64,000 nucleotides of DNA. It comes from Tateyamaria omphalii. Lineage in GTDB: Bacteria > Pseudomonadota > Alphaproteobacteria > Rhodobacterales > Rhodobacteraceae. Positions 44,576-53,241 of the stretch are shown here, one piece after another. A program made the position numbers and the translations under genes. The notes under the pieces were generated by a model that saw only the letters and a program-made list of their open reading frames with translations, made no database searches and had not been told where the DNA came from. The stretch lies in assembly GCF_019802125.1 (NCBI RefSeq), contig NZ_JAHVHT010000004.1, positions 124,001 to 188,000 of the forward strand. The letters run 5' to 3'. Positions within the stretch are counted from its first letter, which is position 1; each line of letters opens with the position of its first letter.

Positions 44576-45427
44576 TCAGGGATAGACCGGCTCGCGGCCC
44601 AGAAGCTCGTCCAGTTGCCGCGCGATCCAGCCATGGGGAATGAAATGCCCGCCCGGATGGGTGTCGAGCGTGACTTTGGTGCCGCCCGCGCAGTCCTGCC
44701 ATTCGGTGCGAGTGAGGGTCAGGAAATCGACCTGTGACCAGTCGCCAACGTCCGTTTGAGTGTCGGAACAGTCCAGCCGGTCGCGCCAGAGCGACACGGG
44801 GTGCGTCGTGTCGCCATCGGGACCGTAGGGATAGTCGAGCACATTGTCCTTGAGCCCATGCACATGCCGTGCCTCACGCGGGGCCTGCGCGCAAGTTTCG
44901 GACAGGTTGATCGTGCCGGAGATGCCCAGAAGCGCGCGGATGTTCATGTCCGTGCCACGGTCGCAGGCCACCCGCCACGCCATGATGGAACCGTAGGAAT
45001 AGCCCGACAGAAAAATGTCATCCGGGTTGATTGGGTAGCGCGCGGCGACATCTGCCAGCACGTCCGCAGCGAATTGCACATCCTCGGTCTCTGCCGACCA
45101 CATGTTCCATGTCTTGCGCAGGCCGTTCGGCGCAATCAACAGCACCCCGCGTCTTTGGGTGGCGTCGGAAATGCGCTGATGCTGAACCGGCAAGGCGCCC
45201 GTGCGTTGCCAGCCGTGGAAATGGATGAGAACAGGCATCGGGCTGGTGCCATCCCAGCCGTCGGGTTCTCTGACATGGTAAGACCGATCGCCCAGCGCGC
45301 AGGGGACGTCGATATGGCAGGTGTCGCGTTGTGTTTCGGCGGCGGATAGGGTGGGCAGTGCGCTCAACAGCGCGGCAATCGCAAGTGGTCGTATCATTCG
45401 ACGCACGCTACCCATCCAGTGCCGCAT
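44576..45427 (-). CDS. PHB-depolymerase-like esterase, exported
   Basis: A 283-residue alpha/beta hydrolase resembling LpqC/polyhydroxybutyrate depolymerase esterases. It has an N-terminal signal (IRPLAIAALLSALPTLSAAE). The oxyanion region is VLIHFHGWQRTG, the nucleophile elbow is LSGYSYGSIMAW (Ser near residue 155), and the catalytic His is in HPGGHFIPHGWI. Substrates may be acyl esters of polyesters or plant polymers. The ATG at 45427 follows the stop of the small membrane protein by one base, suggesting coupling; the ATG at 45397 is an alternative just before the signal core. It interrupts the pheS-pheT pair. Confidence 0.82.
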   Translation of the reverse strand: MRHWMGSVRRMIRPLAIAALLSALPTLSAAETQRDTCHIDVPCALGDRSYHVREPDGWDGTSPMPVLIHFHGWQRTGALPVQHQRISDATQRRGVLLIAPNGLRKTWNMWSAETEDVQFAADVLADVAARYPINPDDIFLSGYSYGSIMAWRVACDRGTDMNIRALLGISGTINLSETCAQAPREARHVHGLKDNVLDYPYGPDGDTTHPVSLWRDRLDCSDTQTDVGDWSQVDFLTLTRTEWQDCAGGTKVTLDTHPGGHFIPHGWIARQLDELLGREPVYP

Positions 45428-45428
45428 G

Positions 45429-45641
45429 TCACGTCACATTGTCGTGGTCGTCGCCATTGCGCCGCTGGATCGCCTCCAGCCAGCGGTCGATCAGCAGGAT
45501 GGGGGCCAGCACAATGGTCCAGCCTGTCGCGTTGATGATGGTGAAGGTGACCTTCAGGTGCGTGGGCATGTCAGAACGCCATAGGAAGACGTGGGCGATC
45601 ACGATCAGGGTGACGAGGGTCAGGACGAGCCATTTGCGCAT
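45429..45641 (-). CDS. small membrane protein between pheS and pheT
   Basis: A 70-residue protein with two hydrophobic helices (about residues 3-20, LVLTLVTLIVIAHVFLW, and 33-53, FTIINATGWTIVLAPILLIDRWL) and a charged tail (EAIQRRNGDDHDN). I do not recognise a family. It is one base upstream of the esterase start and 54 bases downstream of the pheS stop. Confidence 0.65.
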   Translation of the reverse strand: MRKWLVLTLVTLIVIAHVFLWRSDMPTHLKVTFTIINATGWTIVLAPILLIDRWLEAIQRRNGDDHDNVT

Positions 45642-45667
45642 GATCGGTCACATAGCGCGCCGGGGCA

Positions 45668-45688
45668 GGTGCGCAATGAATGCGCACC
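45668..45688. repeat. dispersed hairpin repeat B after pheS
   Basis: GGTGCGCA-ATGAA-TGCGCACC is followed by CTATG, 8 bases past the pheS stop. It has the same stem as after pheT, and probably marks or protects the mRNA 3' end. Confidence 0.85.
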
Positions 45689-45695
45689 CTATGGT

Positions 45696-46769
45696 CTAGC
45701 GGCTCAACCCGCCATGCAGCGTCGGCACGTCCAGTGCGGCAAAGCCGTAGTGTCGCAGCCAGCGCAGGTCGCTGTCGAAGAACGCACGCAGGTCCGGGAC
45801 GCCGTATTTCAACATCGCGATACGGTCGATGCCCATGCCGAAGGCAAAGCCCTGCCATTCGGTGGGATCAATCCCGCCCGCTTCGAGCACCTTGGGGTGC
45901 ACCATGCCGGAGCCGAGGATTTCGAGCCAGTCGTCGCCCTCGCCCACTTTGAGCGTGCCGCCTTCCCAGGAGCAGCGGATGTCGACCTCGGCCGAGGGTT
46001 CGGTGAAGGGGAAGTGCGAGGCGCGGAAGCGTAGGTCAACGCCGTCCACCTCGAAATAGGACTTCACGAACTCTTCCAGCACCCATTTCAGGTTTGCCAT
46101 CGAGATGTCGCGGTCGATGGCGAGGCCCTCGACCTGGTGGAACATGGGTGTATGGGTCTGGTCGTAGTCGGCGCGATACACACCGCCGGGGCAGATGATG
46201 CGGGTGGGGGCGCCTGTTGCCTCCATCGACCGGATCTGCACCGGTGAGGTGTGGGTGCGCAGCACGTGGGGCGGGCGATTGTCGCCTTCGGCCCGGTGCA
46301 TGTAGAACGTGTCCATCTCGGCCCGTGCGGGGTGGTGGCCGGGGATGTTCAGGGCGTCGAAGTTGTACCAGTCGGTGTCGATCCGCGGCCCTTCGGCGAC
46401 GGAAAACCCCATCTCGGCGAAAATGGCCGTGACCTCTTCGGTCACCTGACTGATCGGGTGGATGGTGCCACGGCGTTGGGTTCGCGTGGGCAGCGTGACG
46501 TCCAGCCATTCGGACCGCAGCCGTTCATCAAGTGCTGCATCTGCGAGTGCGGCCTTCTTGGCGGCGAGCGCGCTGTTGATCTCGGACTTGAGCGCGTTCA
46601 GGGCGGGGCCCGCCACCTGCCGCTCTTCGGCGGTCATCTTGCCCAGTTCGCGCATCTTGAGCGCAACCTCACCCTTCTTGCCCACGGCGGCAATGCGGAT
46701 GTCTTCGAGCGACGCCTCGTCAGCGGCGTCGGCGATCTGGGTCAGGTACTTGGATTTGAGATCGTCCAT
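45696..46769 (-). CDS. pheS: phenylalanine--tRNA ligase alpha subunit
   Basis: A 357-residue PheRS alpha chain. A coiled-coil N-terminus (about 1-95) binds the tRNA acceptor arm. The class II catalytic core follows: motif 1 region [23 protein letters not shown] (landmark [13 protein letters not shown]), motif 2 [25 protein letters not shown] (landmark [15 protein letters not shown]), and motif 3 [16 protein letters not shown]. It forms the (alpha-beta)2 enzyme with PheT. AAGGAGC lies 7 bases before the ATG at 46769. No phe attenuator was evident in the short upstream gap. Confidence 0.97.
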   Translation of the reverse strand: MDDLKSKYLTQIADAADEASLEDIRIAAVGKKGEVALKMRELGKMTAEERQVAGPALNALKSEINSALAAKKAALADAALDERLRSEWLDVTLPTRTQRRGTIHPISQVTEEVTAIFAEMGFSVAEGPRIDTDWYNFDALNIPGHHPARAEMDTFYMHRAEGDNRPPHVLRTHTSPVQIRSMEATGAPTRIICPGGVYRADYDQTHTPMFHQVEGLAIDRDISMANLKWVLEEFVKSYFEVDGVDLRFRASHFPFTEPSAEVDIRCSWEGGTLKVGEGDDWLEILGSGMVHPKVLEAGGIDPTEWQGFAFGMGIDRIAMLKYGVPDLRAFFDSDLRWLRHYGFAALDVPTLHGGLSR

Positions 46770-46822
46770 GACGTGCTCCTTCATTCGCTGCCCTGCTACC
46801 ACAACGCGGCAGGATGGCAAGA

Positions 46823-47926
46823 TCAGGCGACGTTCAGGAGGGGTCCGAAGCGGACGGGATAGGACGGGCGCGCGGTCAGAAGGGCCGCAGGTTGTCGCAA
46901 TTCGGGGAAAAGCGCGGTCAGTTCCTCTTCCGTGTCGTGGTTCCAGCCCCCTGCTTCGGCACAGGCCGGGAAATAGCTTTCACTCCACATCCCATTGCTG
47001 CACACGATCTGATGCGTGGCAAAGAGAAGGTGAACGTAGTGGACCTGCGCCACATCCTGCTGGATCATGGTCTTGCCGTTCACGAGGGCCTTGGCCGGGA
47101 TCAGGATTTCGTCTGCCCCGAAATACAGTTCAGCCTGCCAGCCACGGATCAGCACCCTGTGCTGTGGCGACACGCGCAAGGTCGATGTGGCGCCCAGAGC
47201 CCCCGGCGCAAACTCGATCGGGGCAAATCGACCCGTGCCCGACACCTTACGATGTCCGGTCCAGACGAGAGGCATTGGCCCGTGATCCAGCGTCAGCACC
47301 AGATCTCCGGCATCCAGCGTCGCAACATCGCGCGGGCCATCCGGCGTGTCGACCATCGTACCCGCAACAAAGCACGCGATGCCCGTGTCACCCGGGCCGA
47401 GCGCTTCATAGGTGATCTGGTCCGGATTGGGCTGGTTGAACTGGATGGTCGTCGTGGTGGCCTCGGGCCCAACGACAACGGGCAGGTTCTCGGACACAGC
47501 ACCGGCAGCCGCACCGCTGGCGGCCGTGATGTTTTGTGTCCCTCCACCAATATCGTAGAAATCCAGAACATCCCCTGTCGCCGTATTGGTCAGGGCATAG
47601 GCTTCGTAGTTGGTCGCGCCTCCTCCGTCCGGGTCGGTCAGGAAGATTGGCAGGTTGTCCGCTGACAGGACAAAGATCACCTCGCCATTGTCGGGATCAA
47701 CAGATTGCACGACGCGGGGGTCGTCCAGACGCACTTCGATGCCCAGACTGCCATCCGCCTGATAGAACCCCACGACAAAGTCAGCCGGATCGTCTGACTG
47801 GCCGAGCGCGACTTCCAGGAATTCGGATACACCCGAATTCCGTGCATATGCGTTGGAGTAGTGAAGTTCACTGATCCGGGGCAAGCTGGGAACGTCCTTT
47901 GCATCGCGTCGACTGGCTTGGGCCAC
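46823..47926 (-). CDS. Hint-domain protein
   Basis: A 367-residue protein. The N-terminal half (about 1-180, [24 protein letters not shown] and beta-rich [13 protein letters not shown] parts) looks like a lamin-tail-like or Rhodobacterales-specific extracellular module. The second half is a Hint (hedgehog/intein) domain starting at Cys 185 in [32 protein letters not shown] (landmark [13 protein letters not shown]), with [12 protein letters not shown]. It lacks the C-terminal HN splice junction, so cleavage at the Cys, not splicing, is the likely chemistry. There is no signal peptide; export may be by type I. The start is a GTG without a clear ribosome site. Confidence 0.8.
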   Translation of the reverse strand: MAQASRRDAKDVPSLPRISELHYSNAYARNSGVSEFLEVALGQSDDPADFVVGFYQADGSLGIEVRLDDPRVVQSVDPDNGEVIFVLSADNLPIFLTDPDGGGATNYEAYALTNTATGDVLDFYDIGGGTQNITAASGAAAGAVSENLPVVVGPEATTTTIQFNQPNPDQITYEALGPGDTGIACFVAGTMVDTPDGPRDVATLDAGDLVLTLDHGPMPLVWTGHRKVSGTGRFAPIEFAPGALGATSTLRVSPQHRVLIRGWQAELYFGADEILIPAKALVNGKTMIQQDVAQVHYVHLLFATHQIVCSNGMWSESYFPACAEAGGWNHDTEEELTALFPELRQPAALLTARPSYPVRFGPLLNVA

Positions 47927-48134
47927 TATGACGAGGAGATTGTGCCAATTGTTGGGAGCGCAGGTGAAAGAATGCGGCCAAGCGCGTCACAATCCAAAAT
48001 AGCAAGATTCCCGCCAGAGGGGAATTGCTTCTAAATCTATGAAACCCCTCAATACTTAGGATATTCGATAGCGTATTGCACAGGATATGGTATGGTTTGA
48101 GAATCGTGTATGTATGAAGTGACGGTCGCGACGA

Positions 48135-48344
48135 ATGAAACCCATCATGTATTCGCATCGTTTGAAGTCGGTGCTGCAACACACCGTTCGGGAACTGGGG
48201 TTGACCCTGGTACTGGATGACGGTCGCACCGAGCTCGACCTGGCCGAGAATGAGGCGATGATCCGTGAGACGGCGCAGCTTCTCGGACTGCAGGTACATT
48301 TCGAGCGCAATGAAGCGGGGCTGTCCGTCACTTTTTACAAGTAA
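48135..48344 (+). CDS. hypothetical protein, 69 aa
   Basis: A small soluble protein with a basic N-terminal helix (MYSHRLKSVLQHTVRELG) and an acidic middle (DDGRTELDLAENEAMIRETAQLLG), ending in beta-like LSVTFYK. I do not recognise it. It lies 21 bases upstream of the OmpA-like gene and may be the first gene of that three-gene cluster. A possible promoter is TTGCAC (48076-48081) with GAGAAT 17 bases on. The ribosome site is weak. Confidence 0.5.
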   Translation: MKPIMYSHRLKSVLQHTVRELGLTLVLDDGRTELDLAENEAMIRETAQLLGLQVHFERNEAGLSVTFYK

Positions 48345-48365
48345 CCGTCACCTGGGGGAGACGAC

Positions 48366-49163
48366 ATGCGGGGTAAGGCAAAGCAGCGCGAAATGCGCGC
48401 GTTACGAGCGGCTGGTCTGACGCTGGCCGGGGCCGAACGGCTGACACAGACAAAGGGCGGATCGACCGCAGCGCTGTCCGTGCTGGGTGGCCTTGGCATC
48501 ATGGTACTCGCAGGTGTTGGCGTGCTGAGCATGAACCTTCCGGCGAGCGACGTGGTCGAGACAGAACCAACACCAGCCGTGACGCCCGCAGCAATTGTAC
48601 CGGACGTAGCAGTTGATGTGGCGACCACAGATGTGATCCCGGCATCGACAGAATTGGCAAGCACCCCCGTGACGGACGCGGCACTGTCGCCCGCAGAGGA
48701 TGTCGTTGAAATGCCGTGGCTTGTGGCTTTGGAACAGGAACCGCAAACCACGCCGCAACCGGTTGAAACATCGGTTGCGATTGAGGTCGAAAAGGACTGC
48801 GTCGTGACACTCGCGGCCGAGGTCTCCGGTGTATTGATGCAATTCGATGCGGGTAGCGCGCTGGTGCCGCCCGGCAGCTACGATCAGCTTTGGCACATCG
48901 GGACACAAGTGAATGCGTGCCCGGAGGCGCGCGTTCTGGTGGCTGGGCATTCCGACAGTTCGGGATCGGACCTCGCCAACCTGCAACTCAGCTGGACCCG
49001 CGCCGAAAACACGGTCGAGGCGTTGTCGGCGCTCGGCCTCGACACCGGTCAATTCGAAACGGTCGGTTTCGGGTCCCGCGCCCCCATTGAACAGGGCAGC
49101 AACGGCGACGACGGGATCAACCGGCGTGTGGAATTGCGGGTTTTGAACGGGGGGACACGGTGA
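48366..49163 (+). CDS. OmpA-domain protein anchored by an N-terminal helix
   Basis: A 265-residue protein. Residues about 35-55 (AALSVLGGLGIMVLAGVGVLSM) are a single non-cleaved membrane helix after a basic cytoplasmic start. A Val/Thr/Pro-rich linker follows (about 60-135). Residues about 155-262 are an OmpA/MotB peptidoglycan-binding domain: MQFDAGSALVPPGSYDQL, LVAGHSDSSGSDLANLQLSWTRAENTVEAL and INRRVELRVL, with the diaminopimelate-binding Asp/Arg pair (DGINRRVE). Orientation predicts an inner-membrane protein gripping the wall. It overlaps the next gene in TGATG. Confidence 0.88.
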   Translation: MRGKAKQREMRALRAAGLTLAGAERLTQTKGGSTAALSVLGGLGIMVLAGVGVLSMNLPASDVVETEPTPAVTPAAIVPDVAVDVATTDVIPASTELASTPVTDAALSPAEDVVEMPWLVALEQEPQTTPQPVETSVAIEVEKDCVVTLAAEVSGVLMQFDAGSALVPPGSYDQLWHIGTQVNACPEARVLVAGHSDSSGSDLANLQLSWTRAENTVEALSALGLDTGQFETVGFGSRAPIEQGSNGDDGINRRVELRVLNGGTR

Positions 49164-49390
49164 TGACAGGCATTGCGCTTCAGTTTGGCATCGCACTTGT
49201 CTTCATGGCCGTGGCGGCGGTGATCGGGTATCTGTTATCCCGTCAGAAATACCGCAACGAGAGTGCTGCTCATATCGCGATGCTTTCGGGCGAGACTGCA
49301 AAGTGGCGGCGGCGGGCAAGCGTTGCCGAAGACCGCGCACGCAGTGCCGAGAACGCATTGGTCCGCGAGCGCCGGAAATCCCGGCGCTGA
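49163..49390 (+). CDS. small membrane protein with coiled-coil tail
   Basis: A 75-residue protein: one membrane helix (about residues 4-25, IALQFGIALVFMAVAAVIGYLL) followed by a charged, probably coiled-coil tail (AKWRRRASVAEDRARSAENALVRERRKSRR). It starts inside the OmpA gene stop (TGATG, 49161-49165), so the two are coupled. Function is unknown; it may partner the OmpA-domain protein at the inner membrane. Confidence 0.65.
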   Translation: MTGIALQFGIALVFMAVAAVIGYLLSRQKYRNESAAHIAMLSGETAKWRRRASVAEDRARSAENALVRERRKSRR

Positions 49391-49394
49391 CGGC

Positions 49395-49832
49395 TTAGGC
49401 CCGATCCACCGAAAACCGCGGTGACAGTTCCACCGACAGGTCCTGCAGCACGTCCAGCAGGCTGTCGACATTTACCGTTTCAGGGTTGATCTCGTCGGTA
49501 GAGAAGTAGCGCAGGTAGATGCTTTGCGCCCTGTCATCCATGCCCTGGTGCAGCCCCATCGACCATGTCGGGAAGATACGCTCGCGTGCGTCAGTACAGG
49601 ACAACAGAATGATGTTGCTGTGGCGCGGATCCCGCGAGATGCGGTGATAGAGGGCCGAGACCTCGACCCGCCCGCCTTCGATCACTTGCAGGAAATGGTC
49701 GCCGTTGTAGTGCAGCATCCCTGTCAGGTTCATGCGCTTGTTGTTGCGCTGACAGGTCTCGATCAGCTCCTGAGAATCCAGGCTCTCCGATGGGTTTCGT
49801 TGCGAGTAGTAAACCAGCCGAGTCAGATTCAT
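49395..49832 (-). CDS. BLUF-domain blue-light sensor
   Basis: A 145-residue stand-alone BLUF protein. By comparison with AppA, the flavin-site residues are present: Tyr8 (TRLVYYSQ), Asn31 in the QRNNKR helix, Gln49 (FLQVIEG), and Trp90 and Met92 (FPTWSMG). The spacings Gln-to-Trp and Thr37-to-Gln are identical to AppA. It binds FAD and shifts a hydrogen-bond network on blue light. No output domain is fused beyond about 50 C-terminal residues, so it must act through a partner protein. It converges with the OmpA cluster, four bases apart. Confidence 0.92.
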   Translation of the reverse strand: MNLTRLVYYSQRNPSESLDSQELIETCQRNNKRMNLTGMLHYNGDHFLQVIEGGRVEVSALYHRISRDPRHSNIILLSCTDARERIFPTWSMGLHQGMDDRAQSIYLRYFSTDEINPETVNVDSLLDVLQDLSVELSPRFSVDRA

Positions 49833-49926
49833 CGAGTCACCTCTTAAGAGCTATATCTAGTATGGTGAACTGCCCGTACCACTGGATCAAGCAAAATCAA
49901 GGCCACGGAAGGCCCGAAAACGCAAT

Positions 49927-49958
49927 AAAAAAGCCGCCTCCGTACGGGGCGGCTTTTT
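49927..49958 (-). terminator. intrinsic terminator of rpmI-rplT
   Basis: GCCGCC (49933-49938) pairs with GGCGGC (49948-49953) around an inner CCGTACGG palindrome. A6 on one side and T5 on the other make it bidirectional. It lies 20 bases past the rplT stop. Confidence 0.9.
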
Positions 49959-49977
49959 CGTCAACCGGGGGTAGGTA

Positions 49978-50343
49978 TCAGGCGTTCAGTTTCGCCTTGG
50001 CCTGGTCCACGATCGCGGCAAATGCCTCGGGCTCGTTCACGGCCAGATCGGCCAGAACCTTGCGGTCCACTTCGATGCCGGCCAGGTTCAGGCCGTTGAT
50101 GAAGCGGCTGTAGGTCAGTGCTTCGTCATGGGCGCGGACGGCGGCGTTGATACGCTGGATCCACAGGGCGCGGAAGTTGCGCTTGCGGTTGTGACGGTCA
50201 CGGGTCGCATACTGGTTGGCCTTGTCGACGGCCTGACGTGCAACCTTGAAGGTGCTCTTGCGGCGGCCATAGTAACCTTTGGCGGCCTTGATGACCTTCT
50301 TGTGACGGGCGTGGGTGACGGTTCCACCTTTGGTGCGGGACAT
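49978..50343 (-). CDS. rplT: 50S ribosomal protein L20
   Basis: A 121-residue bL20. It has the basic N-terminus [35 protein letters not shown] (landmark [12 protein letters not shown]) and the globular part [34 protein letters not shown] (landmark LWIQRINAA). It is essential for early 50S assembly. It follows rpmI by 17 bases. In many bacteria L20 represses rpmI-rplT through a leader RNA; no such structure was resolved here, and infC is not in the cluster. Confidence 0.97.
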   Translation of the reverse strand: MSRTKGGTVTHARHKKVIKAAKGYYGRRKSTFKVARQAVDKANQYATRDRHNRKRNFRALWIQRINAAVRAHDEALTYSRFINGLNLAGIEVDRKVLADLAVNEPEAFAAIVDQAKAKLNA

Positions 50344-50360
50344 GCTTCTGCTCCTTCTTC

Positions 50361-50561
50361 TTAGCGGTCGTAGGGCATGTAGCCCTTGACGATTTTCGCG
50401 TCGGGGGCAGACAGGGTCGTGGTGCCGCGGGCGTCACGAATGAATTTGCGGGTGCGTTTGATCATGCCGTGGCGTTTGCCGGCCTGACCTGCCATCACCT
50501 TACCGGTGGCGGTCACCTTGAAGCGCTTCTTAGCGCTCGACTTCGTCTTCATCTTGGGCAT
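50361..50561 (-). CDS. rpmI: 50S ribosomal protein L35
   Basis: A 66-residue bL35 starting [22 protein letters not shown] and containing [19 protein letters not shown]. The ATG at 50561 has GGAGACGG 5-9 bases before it; an ATG four codons upstream overlaps that ribosome site and is rejected. It is the first gene of rpmI-rplT. Confidence 0.96.
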   Translation of the reverse strand: MPKMKTKSSAKKRFKVTATGKVMAGQAGKRHGMIKRTRKFIRDARGTTTLSAPDAKIVKGYMPYDR

Positions 50562-50638
50562 TTCCGTCTCCATCGTTTGAGTGCGGTAGATGCGCGACTC
50601 GGCATGCCACTTGGGCCGGACGCGCGGAACGAAGCTGG

Positions 50639-50667
50639 CGTATACGAACAGTTGGCGGGCAAGGCAA
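50639..50667 (-). promoter_or_regulatory. candidate promoter of rpmI-rplT
   Basis: On the minus strand TTGCCT (50662-50667) and TATACG (50639-50644) are separated by 17 bases. The start of transcription would be near 50632, giving a leader of about 70 bases. Confidence 0.5.
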
Positions 50668-50702
50668 GGGGGATTCCACCCTGCCCCAAGTCGATGAACG
50701 GA

Positions 50703-50924
50703 TCAGATGAAGCTGGCGATCACCCGGACAAAAACGTCGGGTATCTCCTCGATCGTGTAGCCGCCCGGTTGGGTCTGAATAGCCAACAGGATCAATCCAC
50801 CTGCAATCAGGATCGTGATCGCAGATGCGCGCGGCGCCCGCCGGTCCGAAATGGCGGAAAGAACGGACGGGATCGAGAAACCGGCAATCAGAATGCCTAG
50901 AATGAGATAGTAGTCGGGGCTCAT
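50703..50924 (-). CDS. small two-helix membrane protein
   Basis: A 73-residue protein with two hydrophobic helices (about residues 6-24, YLILGILIAGFSIPSVLSAI, and 33-51, SAITILIAGGLILLAIQT) separated by a positive DRRAPRAS turn. The C-terminus (PGGYTIEEIPDVFVRVIASFI) is conserved-looking. Small proteins of this kind are common in Rhodobacterales, but the function is unknown. It lies 29 bases downstream of the pyk stop on the same strand and upstream of rpmI. Confidence 0.7.
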   Translation of the reverse strand: MSPDYYLILGILIAGFSIPSVLSAISDRRAPRASAITILIAGGLILLAIQTQPGGYTIEEIPDVFVRVIASFI

Positions 50925-50953
50925 CTCGTGACCTTACCTTAAGTCAGGCCACG

Positions 50954-52399
50954 CTACTCCGGATCAGTTGCGTAAATCAAACGTTCATCACAGGGGGCCA
51001 CACGCAGGATGTTGGTGGTGCCTGTCACGTTGAAGGGCACACCGGCTGTCACGACGATCTGATCCTCGGCGCCGGCAAATCCGCCATCGCGGGCGGCGCG
51101 GGCGGCGCCGACGACGGCTTCCTTGAACCGCTCCATCGTGGGTGTGATGTAGCAGTTGCAGCCCCAACTGAGCGCCATGCGTCGCGCGGTGCGCGCCAGG
51201 GGCGTGAGCGCCAGGATCGGCACACGGGGCCGTTCACGCGCAACCAGCATGGCGGTGGTGCCGCTTTGGGTGAAACAGCAGATCGCCTTGATGTCGGTGG
51301 TCTCGGCAATCTCTCGGGCCGCCGCGACGATCCCATCCGCAATCGAGGCGCGGTTGGCGCTGCGGCTTGCTTCGATGATCTGGGTATAGGTCGGGTCCTG
51401 CTCCACTTCGGCGGCAACACGGTCCATTGTCGTGACCGCCTCAACCGGGTAGCTCCCGGCGGCGCTCTCGGCGCTGAGCATCACGGCATCAGCCCCTTCA
51501 TAGATGGCAGTAGCCACGTCGCTCACCTCGGCCCGGGTGGGCATCGGGCTTTCGATCATGCTCTCCAGCATCTGGGTTGCCACGATGACGGGCTTGCCCA
51601 CATGGCGGCACTTGCGGACAAGGCGCTTTTGAATCGGTGGCACGTTCTGCACCGGCAGTTCCACACCCAGATCGCCACGGGCCACCATGATGCCATCGCT
51701 GACCTGCAGGATGTGATCAAAACGGTCGACGGCGTTCGGCTTTTCGATCTTGGACAGCACGGCGGCACGGCCCTTGATCATGGCCTTGGCTTCTTCCACG
51801 TCAGCGGCGCGCTGCACGAAGCTGAGCGCAATCCAGTCCACGCCCAGCTCGGCCACGAACTTCAGATCCGCCTTGTCCTTTTCGGATAGGGCGGCAAGAG
51901 GCAGCTCCACGTCGGGCACGTTGACCCCCTTGCGGTTGGAAATCACGCCACCGGCTATGACAACACAATCGGCAAAGTCAGGGCCACAGGCTTCGACCTT
52001 CAGGCGGATCTTGCCATCGTTGACCAGCAGGGTCTTGCCCACTTCCAGCGCCTGAAAAATCTCCGGGTGCGGCAGGCAGACACGGCTGCTGTCGCCCTCT
52101 TTCTCATCAAGGTCGAGGCGGAACTTCGCGCCCTCGTCCAGCATCTCACTGTCGCCGGCAAAGACACCCACACGCAACTTCGGCCCCTGCAGATCGGCGA
52201 GAATGGCGATGGCAGACCCGGTGTCTTCCTCGACCTTGCGGATGATCGCGTGCTTCTCGGCGATCTCTTCGTGGCTGCCATGCGACATGTTCAGGCGGAA
52301 CACATCCGCGCCCGCCTCGTGCAGCGCCCGGATGGTTTCGTAGGTGTCCGAGGCGGGGCCCAAAGTGGCCACGATCTTCACGTTGCGCAGGCGTCGCAT
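50954..52399 (-). CDS. pyk: pyruvate kinase
   Basis: A 481-residue pyruvate kinase. It starts MRRLRNVKIVATLGPAS. The phosphate-binding GADVFRLNMSHGSHEE, catalytic KIEKPNAVDRFDHIL (Lys-Glu of the metal site), MVARGDLGVELP, and MLESMIESPMPTRAEVSDVATAIYEGADAVMLSAESAAG (landmark TRAEVSDVATAI) are all present. A C-terminal allosteric domain is kept. It converts PEP and ADP to pyruvate and ATP. AAAAGGGC lies before the ATG at 52399. It is divergent from the N-formylglutamate amidohydrolase gene. Confidence 0.96.
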   Translation of the reverse strand: MRRLRNVKIVATLGPASDTYETIRALHEAGADVFRLNMSHGSHEEIAEKHAIIRKVEEDTGSAIAILADLQGPKLRVGVFAGDSEMLDEGAKFRLDLDEKEGDSSRVCLPHPEIFQALEVGKTLLVNDGKIRLKVEACGPDFADCVVIAGGVISNRKGVNVPDVELPLAALSEKDKADLKFVAELGVDWIALSFVQRAADVEEAKAMIKGRAAVLSKIEKPNAVDRFDHILQVSDGIMVARGDLGVELPVQNVPPIQKRLVRKCRHVGKPVIVATQMLESMIESPMPTRAEVSDVATAIYEGADAVMLSAESAAGSYPVEAVTTMDRVAAEVEQDPTYTQIIEASRSANRASIADGIVAAAREIAETTDIKAICCFTQSGTTAMLVARERPRVPILALTPLARTARRMALSWGCNCYITPTMERFKEAVVGAARAARDGGFAGAEDQIVVTAGVPFNVTGTTNILRVAPCDERLIYATDPE

Positions 52400-52483
52400 G
52401 GTCTTGCCCTTTTCTGATACCGCTAACGGCGCTCTTATTGCCCAATTCACATCCCGAGGCAACTGACCTAAACCTGCAATACA

Positions 52484-53236
52484 ATGCGTGACGAGCAAAT
52501 GACACATAACGCCTTTTTCGTGGACGGCGCAGAGCGGAATGGCGCGTGGGTGATTACCTGCGATCACGCCACGAACACGGTGCCTCACCACGTAAATGGC
52601 GGCACGCTCGGGCTGCCAGAGGTCGAGATGCAGCGCCACATTGCCATCGACATCGGTGCCCTTGGCGTCGCCCGCGCCTTGGGCGAGGCGCTGAATGCCC
52701 CGGTGGTCAGCGCCAATTTCTCACGGCTGGTGATCGACCCAAACCGGGGTGCCGATGATCCAACGCTGGTGCCACAGCTCTATGACGGGACAATAATCCC
52801 CGGCAACCGCCCCCTGACCGGCGCCGAACGCCAGCGGCGTATCGACCTGCTCTACGATCCTTATCACGATGCCATCGCACGCACGGCAAACACGCGCGAC
52901 ATCACGTTCTTGGCAGTCCACAGCTTCACACCGCAACTGGTGGGCCGCCCCCGCCGCCCGTGGGAAATCGGCGTGCTCTCCGCACGCGACCGACGCATCG
53001 CCGACCCGCTGATCGCCAGCCTGTCCGGCGCGCTCACTTCACCGGTGGGTGACAACGCCCCCTACGCCGGCTTCTTCCCCGGCGACGCAATGAGCCAGCA
53101 CGCACACATCCCGGGCCGCCCTAATGTCATCCTCGAAATCCGCCAGGACCTGATCGCTCAGCCCGAAGGTCAACACCGATGGGCCACCCTCCTGGCGCAC
53201 CACCTTGAAGCCGCACGCACGCAGGCCAATCTCTAG
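52484..53236 (+). CDS. N-formylglutamate amidohydrolase-family protein
   Basis: A 250-residue member of the HutG/N-formylglutamate amidohydrolase family: WVITCDHATNTVPHHV (metal-binding Asp-His near the start), RHIAIDIGALGVARALGEAL-like helix, SRLVIDPNR, LAVHSFTPQLVGRPRPW-type block (landmark AVHSFTPQ) and HIPGRPNVILEIRQDLI near the end. It hydrolyses N-formyl-glutamate or related formyl/acyl amino acids; specificity is not proved. No other hut genes are near. An ATG at 52499 with a weak GAG site is an alternative start. Dispersed repeat A follows its stop. Confidence 0.85.
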   Translation: MRDEQMTHNAFFVDGAERNGAWVITCDHATNTVPHHVNGGTLGLPEVEMQRHIAIDIGALGVARALGEALNAPVVSANFSRLVIDPNRGADDPTLVPQLYDGTIIPGNRPLTGAERQRRIDLLYDPYHDAIARTANTRDITFLAVHSFTPQLVGRPRRPWEIGVLSARDRRIADPLIASLSGALTSPVGDNAPYAGFFPGDAMSQHAHIPGRPNVILEIRQDLIAQPEGQHRWATLLAHHLEAARTQANL

Positions 53237-53241
53237 CCTGA

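Noticed and set aside
42071-44737. Long plus-strand frames opposite pheT (42071-43306 and 43322-44737)
   Set aside because: They mirror pheT codon bias, lack ribosome sites and give no recognisable protein.
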